A stretch of DNA of 54,770 nucleotides from Pseudoalteromonas piscicida (GTDB taxonomy: Bacteria > Pseudomonadota > Gammaproteobacteria > Enterobacterales > Alteromonadaceae), in contig NZ_NKHF01000022.1 of NCBI RefSeq assembly GCF_002744175.1, positions 1-54,770 on the forward strand. The letters are read 5' to 3'. The notes beneath the pieces are model-generated. The model was given only the letters and a program-made list of their open reading frames with translations. It was not told the origin of the DNA and searched no databases. Positions 30,670 to 39,785 of this stretch are shown here, piece by piece. A program made the position numbers and the translations under genes. Numbering within the stretch: position 1 is the stretch's first letter; every line of letters begins with the position of its first letter.

Positions 30670-33121
30670 ACAATAAATCCGCAACGGCGTATCGACTCAG
30701 CTTTAGTAGTGGTGCTACGCTCACTAGGAGCGCTAATACATAAATCAACACAATAAAAACGAGAATATCCTGAAAAGGCAACAACAATGGAATGGTCCAG
30801 CCAAAGCCAATGGGCATGACAAATTTTAGCAACACCCAGCCCAGCAATCCACCTAACAGTATTGCCAGCAATAGCGTTACCAGTAAAATAATTGAGCTTT
30901 GCACAAGTTTAATGGTAAATGCTTGCACGGTTGTCACCCCTAAGCTTTTCAGTAAAGCCAACGGTTGGATCTGCTTAACCCCCAGCGTCAATAACGATAC
31001 CCAAAGGCCAAATAGCGCGATGGCAACAATCATTAAATTCAGTGCTTTTGTCGCATAAAATGTATGCTCAAATAGCCTTGTGGCATAGCGTTTGAACACC
31101 TGGTTTTGCACTACGTGTGAGTCATTAAGATTAAAATGCTGAATGAGTTGTTGCTTGAATAATGCCTCGTCAACATTGGCTTTTAACCCCAGCGAAAAAC
31201 CCAATGCTTGATACTGAAACATTGCTTGTTCAATTGCTTGCGTAACGACAACAAATACAGGTCGCTGCTCACCATAATCGTAATAAAACCCAGTTATTTT
31301 GCAACGAATGTATCGTTCTCCCTGATATAACGTAACAAGCTGTCCGAGCTCAACGTTGTGAAGTAACTTACTCGGTTCATTTGCAAGACACCCACTTAAA
31401 TTATTGGTTTCGTCGAAAAACAAAGTGCTGATGCTAGGAGATTCGCCCGATAACAAAGTAAGGTTTTGATGTAAAGCGGGCTCATTACCAAAACTGATAA
31501 CTCGAGCAGAGCGGTTGCTATCACCCAGATTACCTGACTGATAATTTGCTTGTGCCTGCCAAAATACGCCTAACGTTTTTACATTCTTATGGTGCGCTAG
31601 CCATTGATATTGGGCGTCTGTCACATCATTTGGTCTCACATAGAGCTCGGCACTTAGGCGACCATTTAAATGAATTTGTAACGCCGTACTAAAACTGCTT
31701 ACCATGATTTGTAACCCCACCGACGTGCCAACTGCAAGTAATACGGCGTAAACGCTAATCGCCAATACTCGTATCTGTTCATCACTGTCTGCCTTGATCC
31801 ACTTCAGTAACGGGTGTTGAGTGGGAATAACAGAAAAGACTGCACGTAATATCATCGGTGTAATGATAAAAAAAGCCAGCAGCAAGCATGCACATAGCCC
31901 AAGCGCATGGATGGGGGTGTCGCTGGTTAAATAAAGATACCCAGCAATGTAACTGAGCCCTATCAGAAGCAATAACTTATGAAACAATCTCACTTTCATT
32001 GAAAATAGCTTGAGTTGAGAACAAGCAACACCAGTAAGCACCAGCACATTTAACGTAAAAGCCTGCAATACCACCAACCAACTAAATTGAACAGGTAAGC
32101 TTCTGTCTAGTTCAAATAAGCTTTGTAGCGCTACGGTGATCTCATTTACGAGCAGGTTAGCACCAATATACGCAATCCCCGCCCCCACCAAGGCCGCGAC
32201 CAAACTCAATAACAGTACTTCAATAATTAATGCTGTAATTACATTAGCTTGAATACAACCAAGTAGCGTGAGCTGTTGGTGCAACTTGTGACGGGCATGA
32301 AGAGATAATTTAATGGCATTGAAACTCAAAAAAGCTCCAACGATATAACCCAGTAAAGCTAACGCCTGTAAGTTAAAGAAAAATGCTTGAGACAGCGAGT
32401 CAAATGATTGAGCCTGTGCACTTTGGAGCTGCGCTTTGTTGCCTAGTAGCTGCTTTACTTTGAGTTCATTTAATTCTGCATTTGAGACCTCAATATAGCT
32501 AATTTGGCCGGATAGGTTTAATAGGTGATCAGCTAACGCGATGTCGGTCAGTGCGGTATTTCCCGACAGCTTTGGGAGTACAGCCAACTTAAACATTGTA
32601 CCGTTAATGGTGAGAGTTTGTTGCTCGCCCACAGCAAGTCTATTTGCGAGCTTTTCTGATATATAAATCGTATTAAAGCCAAACTGCATGCTTCCACTTT
32701 GACTTCTAGAAGCCTTTTCTTGCCTTGGTGTTATCCATTGCAAGGTGTTCACACCTTTAAGCCAAACCCGTTTACCACTTGCTAAGGTAAGCAAACCTTC
32801 TACCACAGGTTCAGCCGATATAAACCCAGCAGATCGAAGTTGCCTCCAAACATCAAAACTGAGCGTTTCGCTGCCTTGGTTCGGCCGAATAAAATGACTA
32901 ATGGGGTTGTTAACAAGCGCACTGGTTTGGTCATAACGTTGAGTTGCTTCTTGATTAAGACCTTGGATAGACCCAAGTAAAGCGCTCCCTAGAGATAACC
33001 CAAAAACAAACAACAAAAATAGCCAAATATGCCTGCGATAGAAACGTATAAATACCGTGAGTATCAGTTTGACTTCAGCGTTCACAGACAGTGAGGTCGA
33101 AGGTTTGGGGCACTCAGCCAT
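30659..33121 (-). CDS. ABC transporter permease, FtsX-like, AttFG/YbbP type
   Basis: A large 820-aa MacB/FtsX-fold permease: an N-terminal TM followed by a periplasmic domain, two FtsX blocks of three to four TM helices each (about 255-380 and 690-810), and further central helices (about 385-470). Characteristic segments include ALALLGYIVGAFLSFNAIKLSLHARHKLHQQLTLLG and TLGVKQIQPLALLKSLGVTTVQ. Such permeases extract or expel lipids or lipoproteins rather than import solutes. It is coupled to its ATPase gene by an 8-base overlap and to the AttH-like gene downstream. Confidence 0.85.
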   Translation of the reverse strand: MAECPKPSTSLSVNAEVKLILTVFIRFYRRHIWLFLLFVFGLSLGSALLGSIQGLNQEATQRYDQTSALVNNPISHFIRPNQGSETLSFDVWRQLRSAGFISAEPVVEGLLTLASGKRVWLKGVNTLQWITPRQEKASRSQSGSMQFGFNTIYISEKLANRLAVGEQQTLTINGTMFKLAVLPKLSGNTALTDIALADHLLNLSGQISYIEVSNAELNELKVKQLLGNKAQLQSAQAQSFDSLSQAFFFNLQALALLGYIVGAFLSFNAIKLSLHARHKLHQQLTLLGCIQANVITALIIEVLLLSLVAALVGAGIAYIGANLLVNEITVALQSLFELDRSLPVQFSWLVVLQAFTLNVLVLTGVACSQLKLFSMKVRLFHKLLLLIGLSYIAGYLYLTSDTPIHALGLCACLLLAFFIITPMILRAVFSVIPTQHPLLKWIKADSDEQIRVLAISVYAVLLAVGTSVGLQIMVSSFSTALQIHLNGRLSAELYVRPNDVTDAQYQWLAHHKNVKTLGVFWQAQANYQSGNLGDSNRSARVISFGNEPALHQNLTLLSGESPSISTLFFDETNNLSGCLANEPSKLLHNVELGQLVTLYQGERYIRCKITGFYYDYGEQRPVFVVVTQAIEQAMFQYQALGFSLGLKANVDEALFKQQLIQHFNLNDSHVVQNQVFKRYATRLFEHTFYATKALNLMIVAIALFGLWVSLLTLGVKQIQPLALLKSLGVTTVQAFTIKLVQSSIILLVTLLLAILLGGLLGWVLLKFVMPIGFGWTIPLLLPFQDILVFIVLIYVLALLVSVAPLLKLSRYAVADLLYEE

Positions 33122-33770
33122 AAGCGCATTGATTCTCTATGGTGATTTTTCTATCCAAGCAATCAGCTAGATGCTGGCTATGGGTTACCATGATCAGGTT
33201 TACCGCTTTTTCTTCACATAGCTCACGTAACAGTGATACAACCTCTTCACTTTTGGCTGTATCTAAATTTCCGGTGGGTTCATCTGCAAGCAGTAACTGG
33301 GGTTTATTTAACATAGCACGGGCAATACCAACCCGTTGCTGCTCACCTCCAGAAAGTTGTTCCGGGAACGCATGTAGCTTGTCTAAGATCCCTAACCGCT
33401 CAGCAAGCGCCTCAACTTCTGTGCGCGAAGGCATAAGGTTATTAAGCTGCGCTTGAAAAGTAATATTGTCATAGACATTGAGAGGCGCAAGGAGTTGGTA
33501 ATGTTGAAAAATCATCCCTATGCTGCGGCGGTATAAAGCCTGAGCGGTATTATCGAGTAGAGTAATATCTTGCCCATCAACCAAAATACGGCCACTATCT
33601 GGCCTTAATAACCCGCCAATTAAATGTATAAGGGTGGTTTTGCCAGAGCCGCTATCTCCTACGATGGCAACTTGCTCTTGGCTTGCGATACAAAGACTCA
33701 GCTTGCTTAAGATCGCTCGACAAGCACCTCCATCTCGCCGTGTAAACTCTATGTCTTGAACTTCTACCAC
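33114..33770 (-). CDS. ABC transporter ATP-binding protein (LolD/AttE type)
   Basis: 218 aa. It energises the downstream FtsX-like permease. Walker A is GDSGSGKTT (residues 38-46), the signature is LSGGEQQRVGIARAM, Walker B is LLLADEPTGNLD, and the switch His is in VTHSQHLAD. The EPTGNLD form is typical of the LolD/MacB/FtsE group. It is first gene of the three-gene ABC unit. An SDR gene ends 50 bases upstream on the same strand. Confidence 0.93.
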   Translation of the reverse strand: MVEVQDIEFTRRDGGACRAILSKLSLCIASQEQVAIVGDSGSGKTTLIHLIGGLLRPDSGRILVDGQDITLLDNTAQALYRRSIGMIFQHYQLLAPLNVYDNITFQAQLNNLMPSRTEVEALAERLGILDKLHAFPEQLSGGEQQRVGIARAMLNKPQLLLADEPTGNLDTAKSEEVVSLLRELCEEKAVNLIMVTHSQHLADCLDRKITIENQCAYG

Positions 33771-33820
33771 GGGTTTATAGTCCTTTGATACTTTCCCACA
33801 ATTCGTTTAGCGCAGTATTG

Positions 33821-34513
33821 CTACCAAGGAATTGCATCTCCCTTGTAGTCATAAAATCCACCGCTTTGCGCATCGACAAAATGAGATAACAGAGAATAAA
33901 TGCCATTTGCAGACTCTTCAGGGGTAATAAGCGCGTTTGCTCCCCCCATCTCGGTCTGCACCCAACCGGGGTGAAGGGCAACGGTGCGGATCCCTTCGTT
34001 CAGTAAATCGTTAGATAAACTCTTTATCACTGAATTTAGTGCGGCTTTAGAACTGCGATAAATATACCCTCCCCCTTTGGTATTCATCGTATGACTACCT
34101 ACTTTTGAAGAGAGCGCGGCAAATATTTTCTCTTCACCCTTACTTAGATGAGTGTAAAACAATTCGGCCAAGCGCATGGTAGCAAATACATTAACTTCCA
34201 TGACTTCGCGCCATGCTTCAATGTCTGTTTCACCAAAAGCATAGCCTTTAGGGCCGTATATCCCAGCATTGTTTATTACTATATCTATAGCGACAGGGGC
34301 GAGTTTTTCGCTGAGTTCTTCCATTTGGTCAAAGTTGGTAACATCTAAAGCAAAAACTTGCAGCTCCGGAAAGGTAGGTGCCAGCGCATTCAATTCAGTA
34401 GCGGCAAGTGGCTCTCTGCAGGTAGCCAATACGTGCCAGCCAGACTGCAAATAGGTTTTCGTTAACGCAAGTCCAATACCGCGATTTGCACCTGTTATCA
34501 GTATTTTTTTCAC
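33821..34513 (-). CDS. Short-chain dehydrogenase/reductase
   Basis: A 230-aa NAD(P)-dependent oxidoreductase of classical SDR type, close to the C-factor/sniffer-like group. The cofactor loop is TGANRGIG (residues 7-14), followed by ALDVTNF, NNAGIYGPKG, catalytic YRSSK, and LHPGWVQTEMGG. Substrate is unknown. It lies just upstream of the ABC operon on the same strand and may be read with it, though a 50-base gap leaves room for a promoter. Confidence 0.88.
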   Translation of the reverse strand: MKKILITGANRGIGLALTKTYLQSGWHVLATCREPLAATELNALAPTFPELQVFALDVTNFDQMEELSEKLAPVAIDIVINNAGIYGPKGYAFGETDIEAWREVMEVNVFATMRLAELFYTHLSKGEEKIFAALSSKVGSHTMNTKGGGYIYRSSKAALNSVIKSLSNDLLNEGIRTVALHPGWVQTEMGGANALITPEESANGIYSLLSHFVDAQSGGFYDYKGDAIPW

Positions 34514-34657
34514 AGATGGAGCTCCTAAGCGATTGCGACAAAGCCAGTGTTAGTATTACTTCACTATACATGAAGAAACGGAAGATAATCCAATTTTTAA
34601 CCACTAAGCTTACGCGTAAAGGTAACCACCAACAACTTGAACTTATCTCAACTTATT

Positions 34658-35044
34658 TTACGTTCTTACATTAAGCCACTGAATAGCACTTTGTTTATCT
34701 TCAAAGTATTTCACTTCACCTGTAACAAACCAGTTACCAACAGTCGCAGCAAGCCGATGCCAGTTTTGCCCTCCGTAAATGGCTACTTTGACAAATGCAC
34801 GGCTGTGTTCAAAGGCGAGTTTGAAGTCGTCCCACATGGCTCGAGGCTCCCAACCATCAAACTCAGTTGCATCGACAAAAGCATAGATTTTGGGTGTGTT
34901 GACTGCTTTTAACGCCCCCTCAATGATTGGAGTAATAACAACATAGTCTTCGTGGGTGAGTTTACCTGTGGGCTTAAGTGTGAGATAAATGTCATCACCA
35001 TGCCGTTCAGTGCCGATTGATATCCCATGAAATGAATTGGCCAC
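34658..35044 (-). CDS. SpoIIAA-like (STAS-fold) protein
   Basis: A 128-aa cytoplasmic protein matching the SpoIIAA-like family found widely in proteobacteria: LKPTGKLTHEDYVVITPIIEGAL, IYAFVDATEFDGWEPRAMWDDFKLAFEHSRAFVKVAIYGG, and a C-terminal YFEDKQSAIQWL. STAS-like folds act in protein-protein or small-ligand signalling. The exact role of this family is not established. It stands alone, upstream of and divergent from the porin-like gene. Confidence 0.8.
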   Translation of the reverse strand: MANSFHGISIGTERHGDDIYLTLKPTGKLTHEDYVVITPIIEGALKAVNTPKIYAFVDATEFDGWEPRAMWDDFKLAFEHSRAFVKVAIYGGQNWHRLAATVGNWFVTGEVKYFEDKQSAIQWLNVRT

Positions 35045-35213
35045 TTTTCAACCCTTTTGTTCACTTTAGATGCAAAAAGCATAATTAAGACTTAAATATT
35101 TTTCCAATCTCTATACTTTATTAACTTCTTCAGTTTCTGTTCAGATTTCGGATACTACCATGCGCGCCGTTGAGTCAATGTAGCTCAATAATATGGAAAT
35201 ATAAGGGATGAAC

Positions 35214-36011
35214 ATGAAAAAACTACTATCTATCGCAGCTGTTTCACTACTTGTTTCAGCAACCGCTCAAGCTAACGCTGGAAATGTACAAAAAGAGTGG
35301 TTCAACGCTGCTAGTTATACAGATTACGATGGTTCTGATAACAGCCTACTGATGCTTTCTTCTGACTACTTTTTCGCACCTCAAGAATCAGTTGGCGTAT
35401 GGGATGACTTTGGCTACCTTGATACGGATAGCAATGTTGGCTTAAGTTATGCGAATGATGATTACTCAAACGCTTTCTCTGCACACGGTGAAGGCTTTAT
35501 CACTAAAGAGTGGTTCGTTACAGGTAGCATTTCAGATCTAGGTGAAGCCGACGATCATTACTCTTTTGGTTTTGGTTATTTATATAACGACAACCTGAAG
35601 CTAAGCATTCGTCAAGAAGAGTTTGAAAATGGTGACACTACTTGGTTCAAAGCTGAGTACAACCACGAACTAAACTCTACTGATTACATTGGTTTTACTA
35701 TTGAAACTGAAGATGAGTTCGATTATCTAAACCTAAGTGCACGTTACTTCATGCACGTAGAAGGTGAAAGCTACTTCACAATCGACGTAGAACATAACCG
35801 TATCGACGTTGAAGGTTTTGACGACAACGTAACCAACGTGTTGGCGAACTACTACTTTACTCGCAACTTTGCTCTTGGCCTAGGTTCATATGATTCTGAC
35901 CTAGCAGCAGAAGCAAAATACTTCTTCAACGACACTTACTACCTTAAAGGTAGCGTAGTTGACACAGATGGCGGTGAAACAAGCAACCTAACTTTCGTTG
36001 CACAATTCTAA
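35214..36011 (+). CDS. Putative outer-membrane beta-barrel / porin
   Basis: 265 aa with a clear signal peptide (MKKLLSIAAVSLLVSATAQA). The mature chain is rich in Asp, Tyr and Phe in alternating amphipathic strands (SFGFGYLYNDNLKLSIRQEEF, WFKAEYNHELNSTDYIGFTIETEDEFDYLNLSARYFMH). It ends in FVAQF, with the C-terminal Phe recognised by the BAM complex. The acidic composition suggests cation preference, which is inference. ATG at 35214 is chosen because AAGGGA sits 5 bases upstream; the ATG at 35208 lies inside that site. Transcription ends at the hairpins that follow. Confidence 0.75.
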   Translation: MKKLLSIAAVSLLVSATAQANAGNVQKEWFNAASYTDYDGSDNSLLMLSSDYFFAPQESVGVWDDFGYLDTDSNVGLSYANDDYSNAFSAHGEGFITKEWFVTGSISDLGEADDHYSFGFGYLYNDNLKLSIRQEEFENGDTTWFKAEYNHELNSTDYIGFTIETEDEFDYLNLSARYFMHVEGESYFTIDVEHNRIDVEGFDDNVTNVLANYYFTRNFALGLGSYDSDLAAEAKYFFNDTYYLKGSVVDTDGGETSNLTFVAQF

Positions 36012-36023
36012 GTTGACACTGCT

Positions 36024-36045
36024 ATGGAGTACCGTGGTACTCCAT
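36024..36045 (+). terminator. Hairpin after the porin-like gene
   Basis: ATGGAGTACC-GT-GGTACTCCAT is a perfect 10-bp stem 12 bases after the stop, followed by TGATTTTCC. It is a probable first terminator or 3'-end stabiliser. Confidence 0.6.
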
Positions 36046-36081
36046 TGATTTTCCCCAACTACTCAACACCTCATCGCGACC

Positions 36082-36104
36082 ACACTCCGCGTTGGGGTGT
36101 TTTT
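36082..36104 (+). terminator. Rho-independent terminator after the porin-like gene
   Basis: ACACTCC-GCGTT-GGGGTGT with one G-T pair, then TTTTT. It acts in tandem with the hairpin 40 bases upstream, and 95 bases before the next gene. Confidence 0.75.
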
Positions 36105-36196
36105 CACATTTTGAAACAGGTTATTTGTCTAATATAGGTGCATTTCATTGTTCAATCGTTATTATGTATCAAAATAATAACGGAAATGCCTATATT

Positions 36197-39100
36197 ATGA
36201 TGAAAATAAAAACACTCGTGCTGGCCATCGCTGCGGCAGCCGCGCCTTTTGTTTCAGCGTATCAAACCGAAGATACTCGCTTACTCCGCTTTCCAGATAT
36301 TCACAAAGACAAAGTCACTTTTGTGTACGCTGGCGACATTTATATCGCAGATACCAATTCAGGCAAAAGCCAACGCTTGACCGACCACATTGGTTTTGAA
36401 ACTTTCCCTAAGTTTTCACCAGATGGCAGAAAAATCGCTTTTGCCGCTGAGTATAATGGTAGCCGCCAAATCTATGTGATCAATGCCGACGGTTCAGGAT
36501 TAAAACAACTAACATATTATAACGACGTAGGCCCAATGCCTCCGCGCGGTGGTTTTGATTACCGTGTGATGGATTGGACGCCTGACGGCAAACATATCGT
36601 CTTTAGAGCAAACCGTACGCCATGGGGCAAACGTATGGGCCGTCCATACATGGTGCCTGTAGATGGTGGTCTCGAGCAGCCGCTGGCTATTCCGGAAACC
36701 GGCGGTGGCATGCTTTCTCCAGATGGTAGCAAGTATGTTTACACACCAATCGACAGAGAGTTTAGAACGTGGAAACGCTCGCGTGGTGGCCGTGCACAGG
36801 ATGTTTGGATTTATGACCTTGAAAACGATACATCTAAACAACTCACAACCGACAAAGCAACCGATCAGCAACCAACTTGGGTAAATGACAGTATTTACTT
36901 CGTGTCTGATCGTGACTACACACTTAACCTTTACAAATACCGCGATGGGAAGTCACCGATTAAAATGACTGACCACAAAGACTTTGATGTCCTATGGCCT
37001 TCTGCAGGCCCCGACGCCATCGTATATGAAAATGGCGGTTACCTATATCGCTTTGATGAAGCAACTAAGTCTGCCAAAAAGTTGAACATTGATGTTGCAG
37101 GCGTGCGTCAATATGCCATGCCTTACAGCAAAAATGTCAGTGACTTTATTGATTCAATGGATATTTCACATGATGGCAAACGTGCATTGTTTACTGCCCG
37201 TGGTGAACTATTTTCTGTTCCGGTAAAACAGGGCCCTACTCGCAATCTATCTTATACGCCTGAAGGCCGTGAGATTGAAGCAAGCTGGTCACCAAATGGC
37301 CGTTATATTGCCTACATGAGCGATAAAACAGGTGAATATGAAATTTATTTAAAAGACCGAGCCAATAACAATAAAACTATCCAGTTAACCGACAACGGGA
37401 CTATCTGGCGCTTCACACCAATCTGGTCAGCAGACAACAGCAAACTATTGTTTGCAGATAAAAACCATACATTATGGTGGATTGATGCTAAGTCTGGCGA
37501 TATGCACAAAATCGATACCGCCAAATACGATGAAGACGGCCTAACTGAATATACTTGGTCACCAAACAGCGAAGATATTGTTTTTGTTAAGAATAACGAA
37601 AACCGCTATGCCTCTCTGTGGCACTACAATATCGAAGATAAAAAGGTGACTCGACTCACTGACGAAATGACCAGTGAGCGTAACCCAACCTTCTCGCCAG
37701 ATGGAAACTATATTTACTTTACGTCTGAGCGTGACTACAACCTTACCTTTAGCAGCTATGAATTTGACTATATGTTCAACAACGCGACTCGCATTTATAG
37801 CGTCGCTGTGAACCCTCATATTCAGCCACTAAATGCTTTTGAAAGTGATGAGTTAACCATTCAATCAGATGACGAAGCAAAAGAAGAAGGTGCTAAAAAA
37901 GAAAATCGCATTGATGCCAACGGCTTTATGTCTCGGGTTGTATCACTCTCAGCACCAGCTGGTAACTACGGCGCCCTAACTGGCGTCGAAGGTGGTGTAC
38001 TGACATTAACAGGCGGCGCATTAAAGCTACTCGGTAACAAGCCTGATAGCAAACTAGAGACAGTCGCAGAAGGGGTGAGTAGCTATAAAGTTGCAGCAGG
38101 TGGTAAGCACCTAATCGCTCGTGCTGGTAACAATTACAGTGTTATTGCGCCTAAGCCAAAACAAGATTTAAAAGCCAGCCAGCTTGATCTGTCTAAGATG
38201 ACACTCAAAATCGATCCTAAAGTTGAATGGCAACAAATGTATGTGGAAGGCTGGCGTACGTTACGTGATTGGTTCTACGATGAAAATCACCATGGTCAAG
38301 ATTGGGATGCAATCCTAGAGAAGTATCAACCGCTAGCCAATGCGGTTGCACATCGTAGCGACTTAGACTATGTACTGAGTGAAATTGCAGGTGAAATCAA
38401 CGCCGGTCACATTTATGTTCAATCTGGTGATGCGCCTACTGCAGAGCGCAAAAAACATGGCTTGCTTGGTGCTGAGATAAGCGCTCACCAATCTGGCTAT
38501 GTTAAAATTGAACGCATTTTCAAGGGTGAAAACTGGCATGAAGACTACCGTTCACCGCTTGACGAAACTGGGGTAAATGCCAATGAGGGCGATTACATTA
38601 TCTCGGTGAATGGTCGCTCAGTAAAAGACGTGGTTAATTTTTATGAGCTGCTTGAAAACACCCAAGGTGAGCAAGTTGAGTTGGTATTAAGTAAATCACC
38701 TAGTCTTGAAGATAGCTGGAAAGTCACAGTAAAACCGGTTGCCAGTGAGCAAGGGCTACGCTATATGGCATGGGTTCAATCACGTGCTGACTACGTAGAC
38801 AAACTATCCAATGGTAAGATTGGCTACGTTCACCTACCAAATACGCACTATGATGGTAACCGTTCACTATTTAAGAACTTTATGCCACAAACGACGAAAG
38901 ATGCGCTGATCATCGACGACCGTTATAACGGCGGTGGCTTTATTCCTGAACACATGATCACTTGGCTTGCCCGTAAGCCACTTAATTATTGGAAACGCCG
39001 TGGTGTTGAGCCAACAAAAACACCTCAGTTTGCCCACGAAGGTCCAAAAGCAATGCTGATCAATGGCTATTCAAGCTCAGGTGGCGATGCCCTACCTTAC

Positions 39101-39415
39101 TACTTCCGTCAGGCAGGTCTTGGCAAACTGATTGGTACTCGTACTTGGGGTGGCCTAATTGGTATCTCAGGTAACCCGAGCCTAGTTGACGGTGGTCAGG
39201 TGATCGCAGCGACCTTCAGAATTCTAGATAACGACGGCAACTGGATCATCGAAAACGAAGGGGTAAGCCCTGATATTGAAGTGATCGATAGACCTGAACT
39301 TGTTCATGCAGGTAAAGATCCTTCTGTTGAGCGTGCTGTAAAAGAGTTGTTAAAAGAGCTTAAAGACAATCCGAAAAAAGCACTCTCAGTACCGCCAGCT
39401 CCCACTAAGTTTTAA
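36197..39415 (+). CDS. Tricorn protease homologue (S41 family), secreted
   Basis: About 1072 aa; degrades oligopeptides in the periplasm. It has a signal peptide (MKIKTLVLAIAAAAAPFVSA). Two beta-propellers of TolB/PD40 type follow (FPKFSPDGRKIAFAAEYNG, EASWSPNGRYIAYMSDKTGEYEIYL, NPTFSPDGNYIYFTSERDYNL). Then come the tricorn C1 domain (GWRTLRDWFYDENHHG), a PDZ domain (GDYIISVNGRSVKDVVNFYELL), and the S41 catalytic C2 domain with the nucleophile in NGYSSSGGDALPYYFRQ and the tail NEGVSPDIEV. ATG pairs at 36197 and 36200 are equivalent; frame upstream to 36092 is rejected because the signal peptide starts here. It follows the porin terminators and has its own promoter. Confidence 0.9.
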   Translation: MMKIKTLVLAIAAAAAPFVSAYQTEDTRLLRFPDIHKDKVTFVYAGDIYIADTNSGKSQRLTDHIGFETFPKFSPDGRKIAFAAEYNGSRQIYVINADGSGLKQLTYYNDVGPMPPRGGFDYRVMDWTPDGKHIVFRANRTPWGKRMGRPYMVPVDGGLEQPLAIPETGGGMLSPDGSKYVYTPIDREFRTWKRSRGGRAQDVWIYDLENDTSKQLTTDKATDQQPTWVNDSIYFVSDRDYTLNLYKYRDGKSPIKMTDHKDFDVLWPSAGPDAIVYENGGYLYRFDEATKSAKKLNIDVAGVRQYAMPYSKNVSDFIDSMDISHDGKRALFTARGELFSVPVKQGPTRNLSYTPEGREIEASWSPNGRYIAYMSDKTGEYEIYLKDRANNNKTIQLTDNGTIWRFTPIWSADNSKLLFADKNHTLWWIDAKSGDMHKIDTAKYDEDGLTEYTWSPNSEDIVFVKNNENRYASLWHYNIEDKKVTRLTDEMTSERNPTFSPDGNYIYFTSERDYNLTFSSYEFDYMFNNATRIYSVAVNPHIQPLNAFESDELTIQSDDEAKEEGAKKENRIDANGFMSRVVSLSAPAGNYGALTGVEGGVLTLTGGALKLLGNKPDSKLETVAEGVSSYKVAAGGKHLIARAGNNYSVIAPKPKQDLKASQLDLSKMTLKIDPKVEWQQMYVEGWRTLRDWFYDENHHGQDWDAILEKYQPLANAVAHRSDLDYVLSEIAGEINAGHIYVQSGDAPTAERKKHGLLGAEISAHQSGYVKIERIFKGENWHEDYRSPLDETGVNANEGDYIISVNGRSVKDVVNFYELLENTQGEQVELVLSKSPSLEDSWKVTVKPVASEQGLRYMAWVQSRADYVDKLSNGKIGYVHLPNTHYDGNRSLFKNFMPQTTKDALIIDDRYNGGGFIPEHMITWLARKPLNYWKRRGVEPTKTPQFAHEGPKAMLINGYSSSGGDALPYYFRQAGLGKLIGTRTWGGLIGISGNPSLVDGGQVIAATFRILDNDGNWIIENEGVSPDIEVIDRPELVHAGKDPSVERAVKELLKELKDNPKKALSVPPAPTKF

Positions 39416-39436
39416 GTAAATACTTAACCTAAACTT

Positions 39437-39475
39437 GGGATAACAGCTTGTTTTCTAGCAGCTGTTATCCCTTAT
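39437..39475 (+). terminator. Terminator hairpin after the tricorn protease
   Basis: GGGATAACAGCT / AGCTGTTATCCC, a perfect 12-bp stem with an 11-nt T-rich loop, followed by TTATC. The tail is weak but the stem is strong. Confidence 0.75.
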
Positions 39476-39581
39476 CACTGCGTTAATTTATACCAAATGT
39501 ATTAAAAAATAACTCCTGGCTAGCGTGATATTACGCTTTTCAGTTTCTGAATCTCATCTCTTTTGCCTCCCACGTTAGGGT

Positions 39582-39653
39582 GTTATAAAAAAGTAACTGT
39601 TACGTAATGGTGTGTAATCGATTTTCTTTCGATTTACGTCTACTTTTTATAAC
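39582..39653. promoter_or_regulatory. Large interrupted inverted repeat upstream of the ferritin-like/MNIO operon
   Basis: Outer arms GTTATAAAAAAGTA (39582-39595) and TACTTTTTATAAC (39641-39653) are inverse to one another apart from one extra A. An inner pair GTAATCGA / TCGATTTAC is also near-complementary. The structure ends about 130 bases before the operon's start codon. It may be an operator region or a cruciform-forming leader. No known riboswitch or regulator site is recognised. Confidence 0.4.
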
Positions 39654-39785
39654 GAGAGTCTATCCCTCAACTATGCCAATTTGCTTAAGTTTTTGAGTTA
39701 CCTTGAATGCATAATTCATGTCTTAACTTATTTCTATTTAAGCCAGTGGTATTGCACAACGTTCACCGTCACAAAGGAGCAAACC

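Larger units (their letters stand above)
39416..39785. other. Gene-free interval: terminator, repeat fragment and large inverted repeat
   Basis: 370 bases without a gene of their own. They contain the tricorn terminator (39437-39475), a TACCAAATGTATTAA repeat end (39491-39505) and a large interrupted inverted repeat (39582-39653). These sit upstream of the ferritin-like/MNIO operon, so the promoter of that operon must lie here. Confidence 0.65.

Noticed and set aside
39681..39785. TTG-initiated N-terminal extension of the ferritin-like protein
   Set aside because: The ATG at 39786 has a strong AAGGAG site; the extension has none and does not resemble the family.
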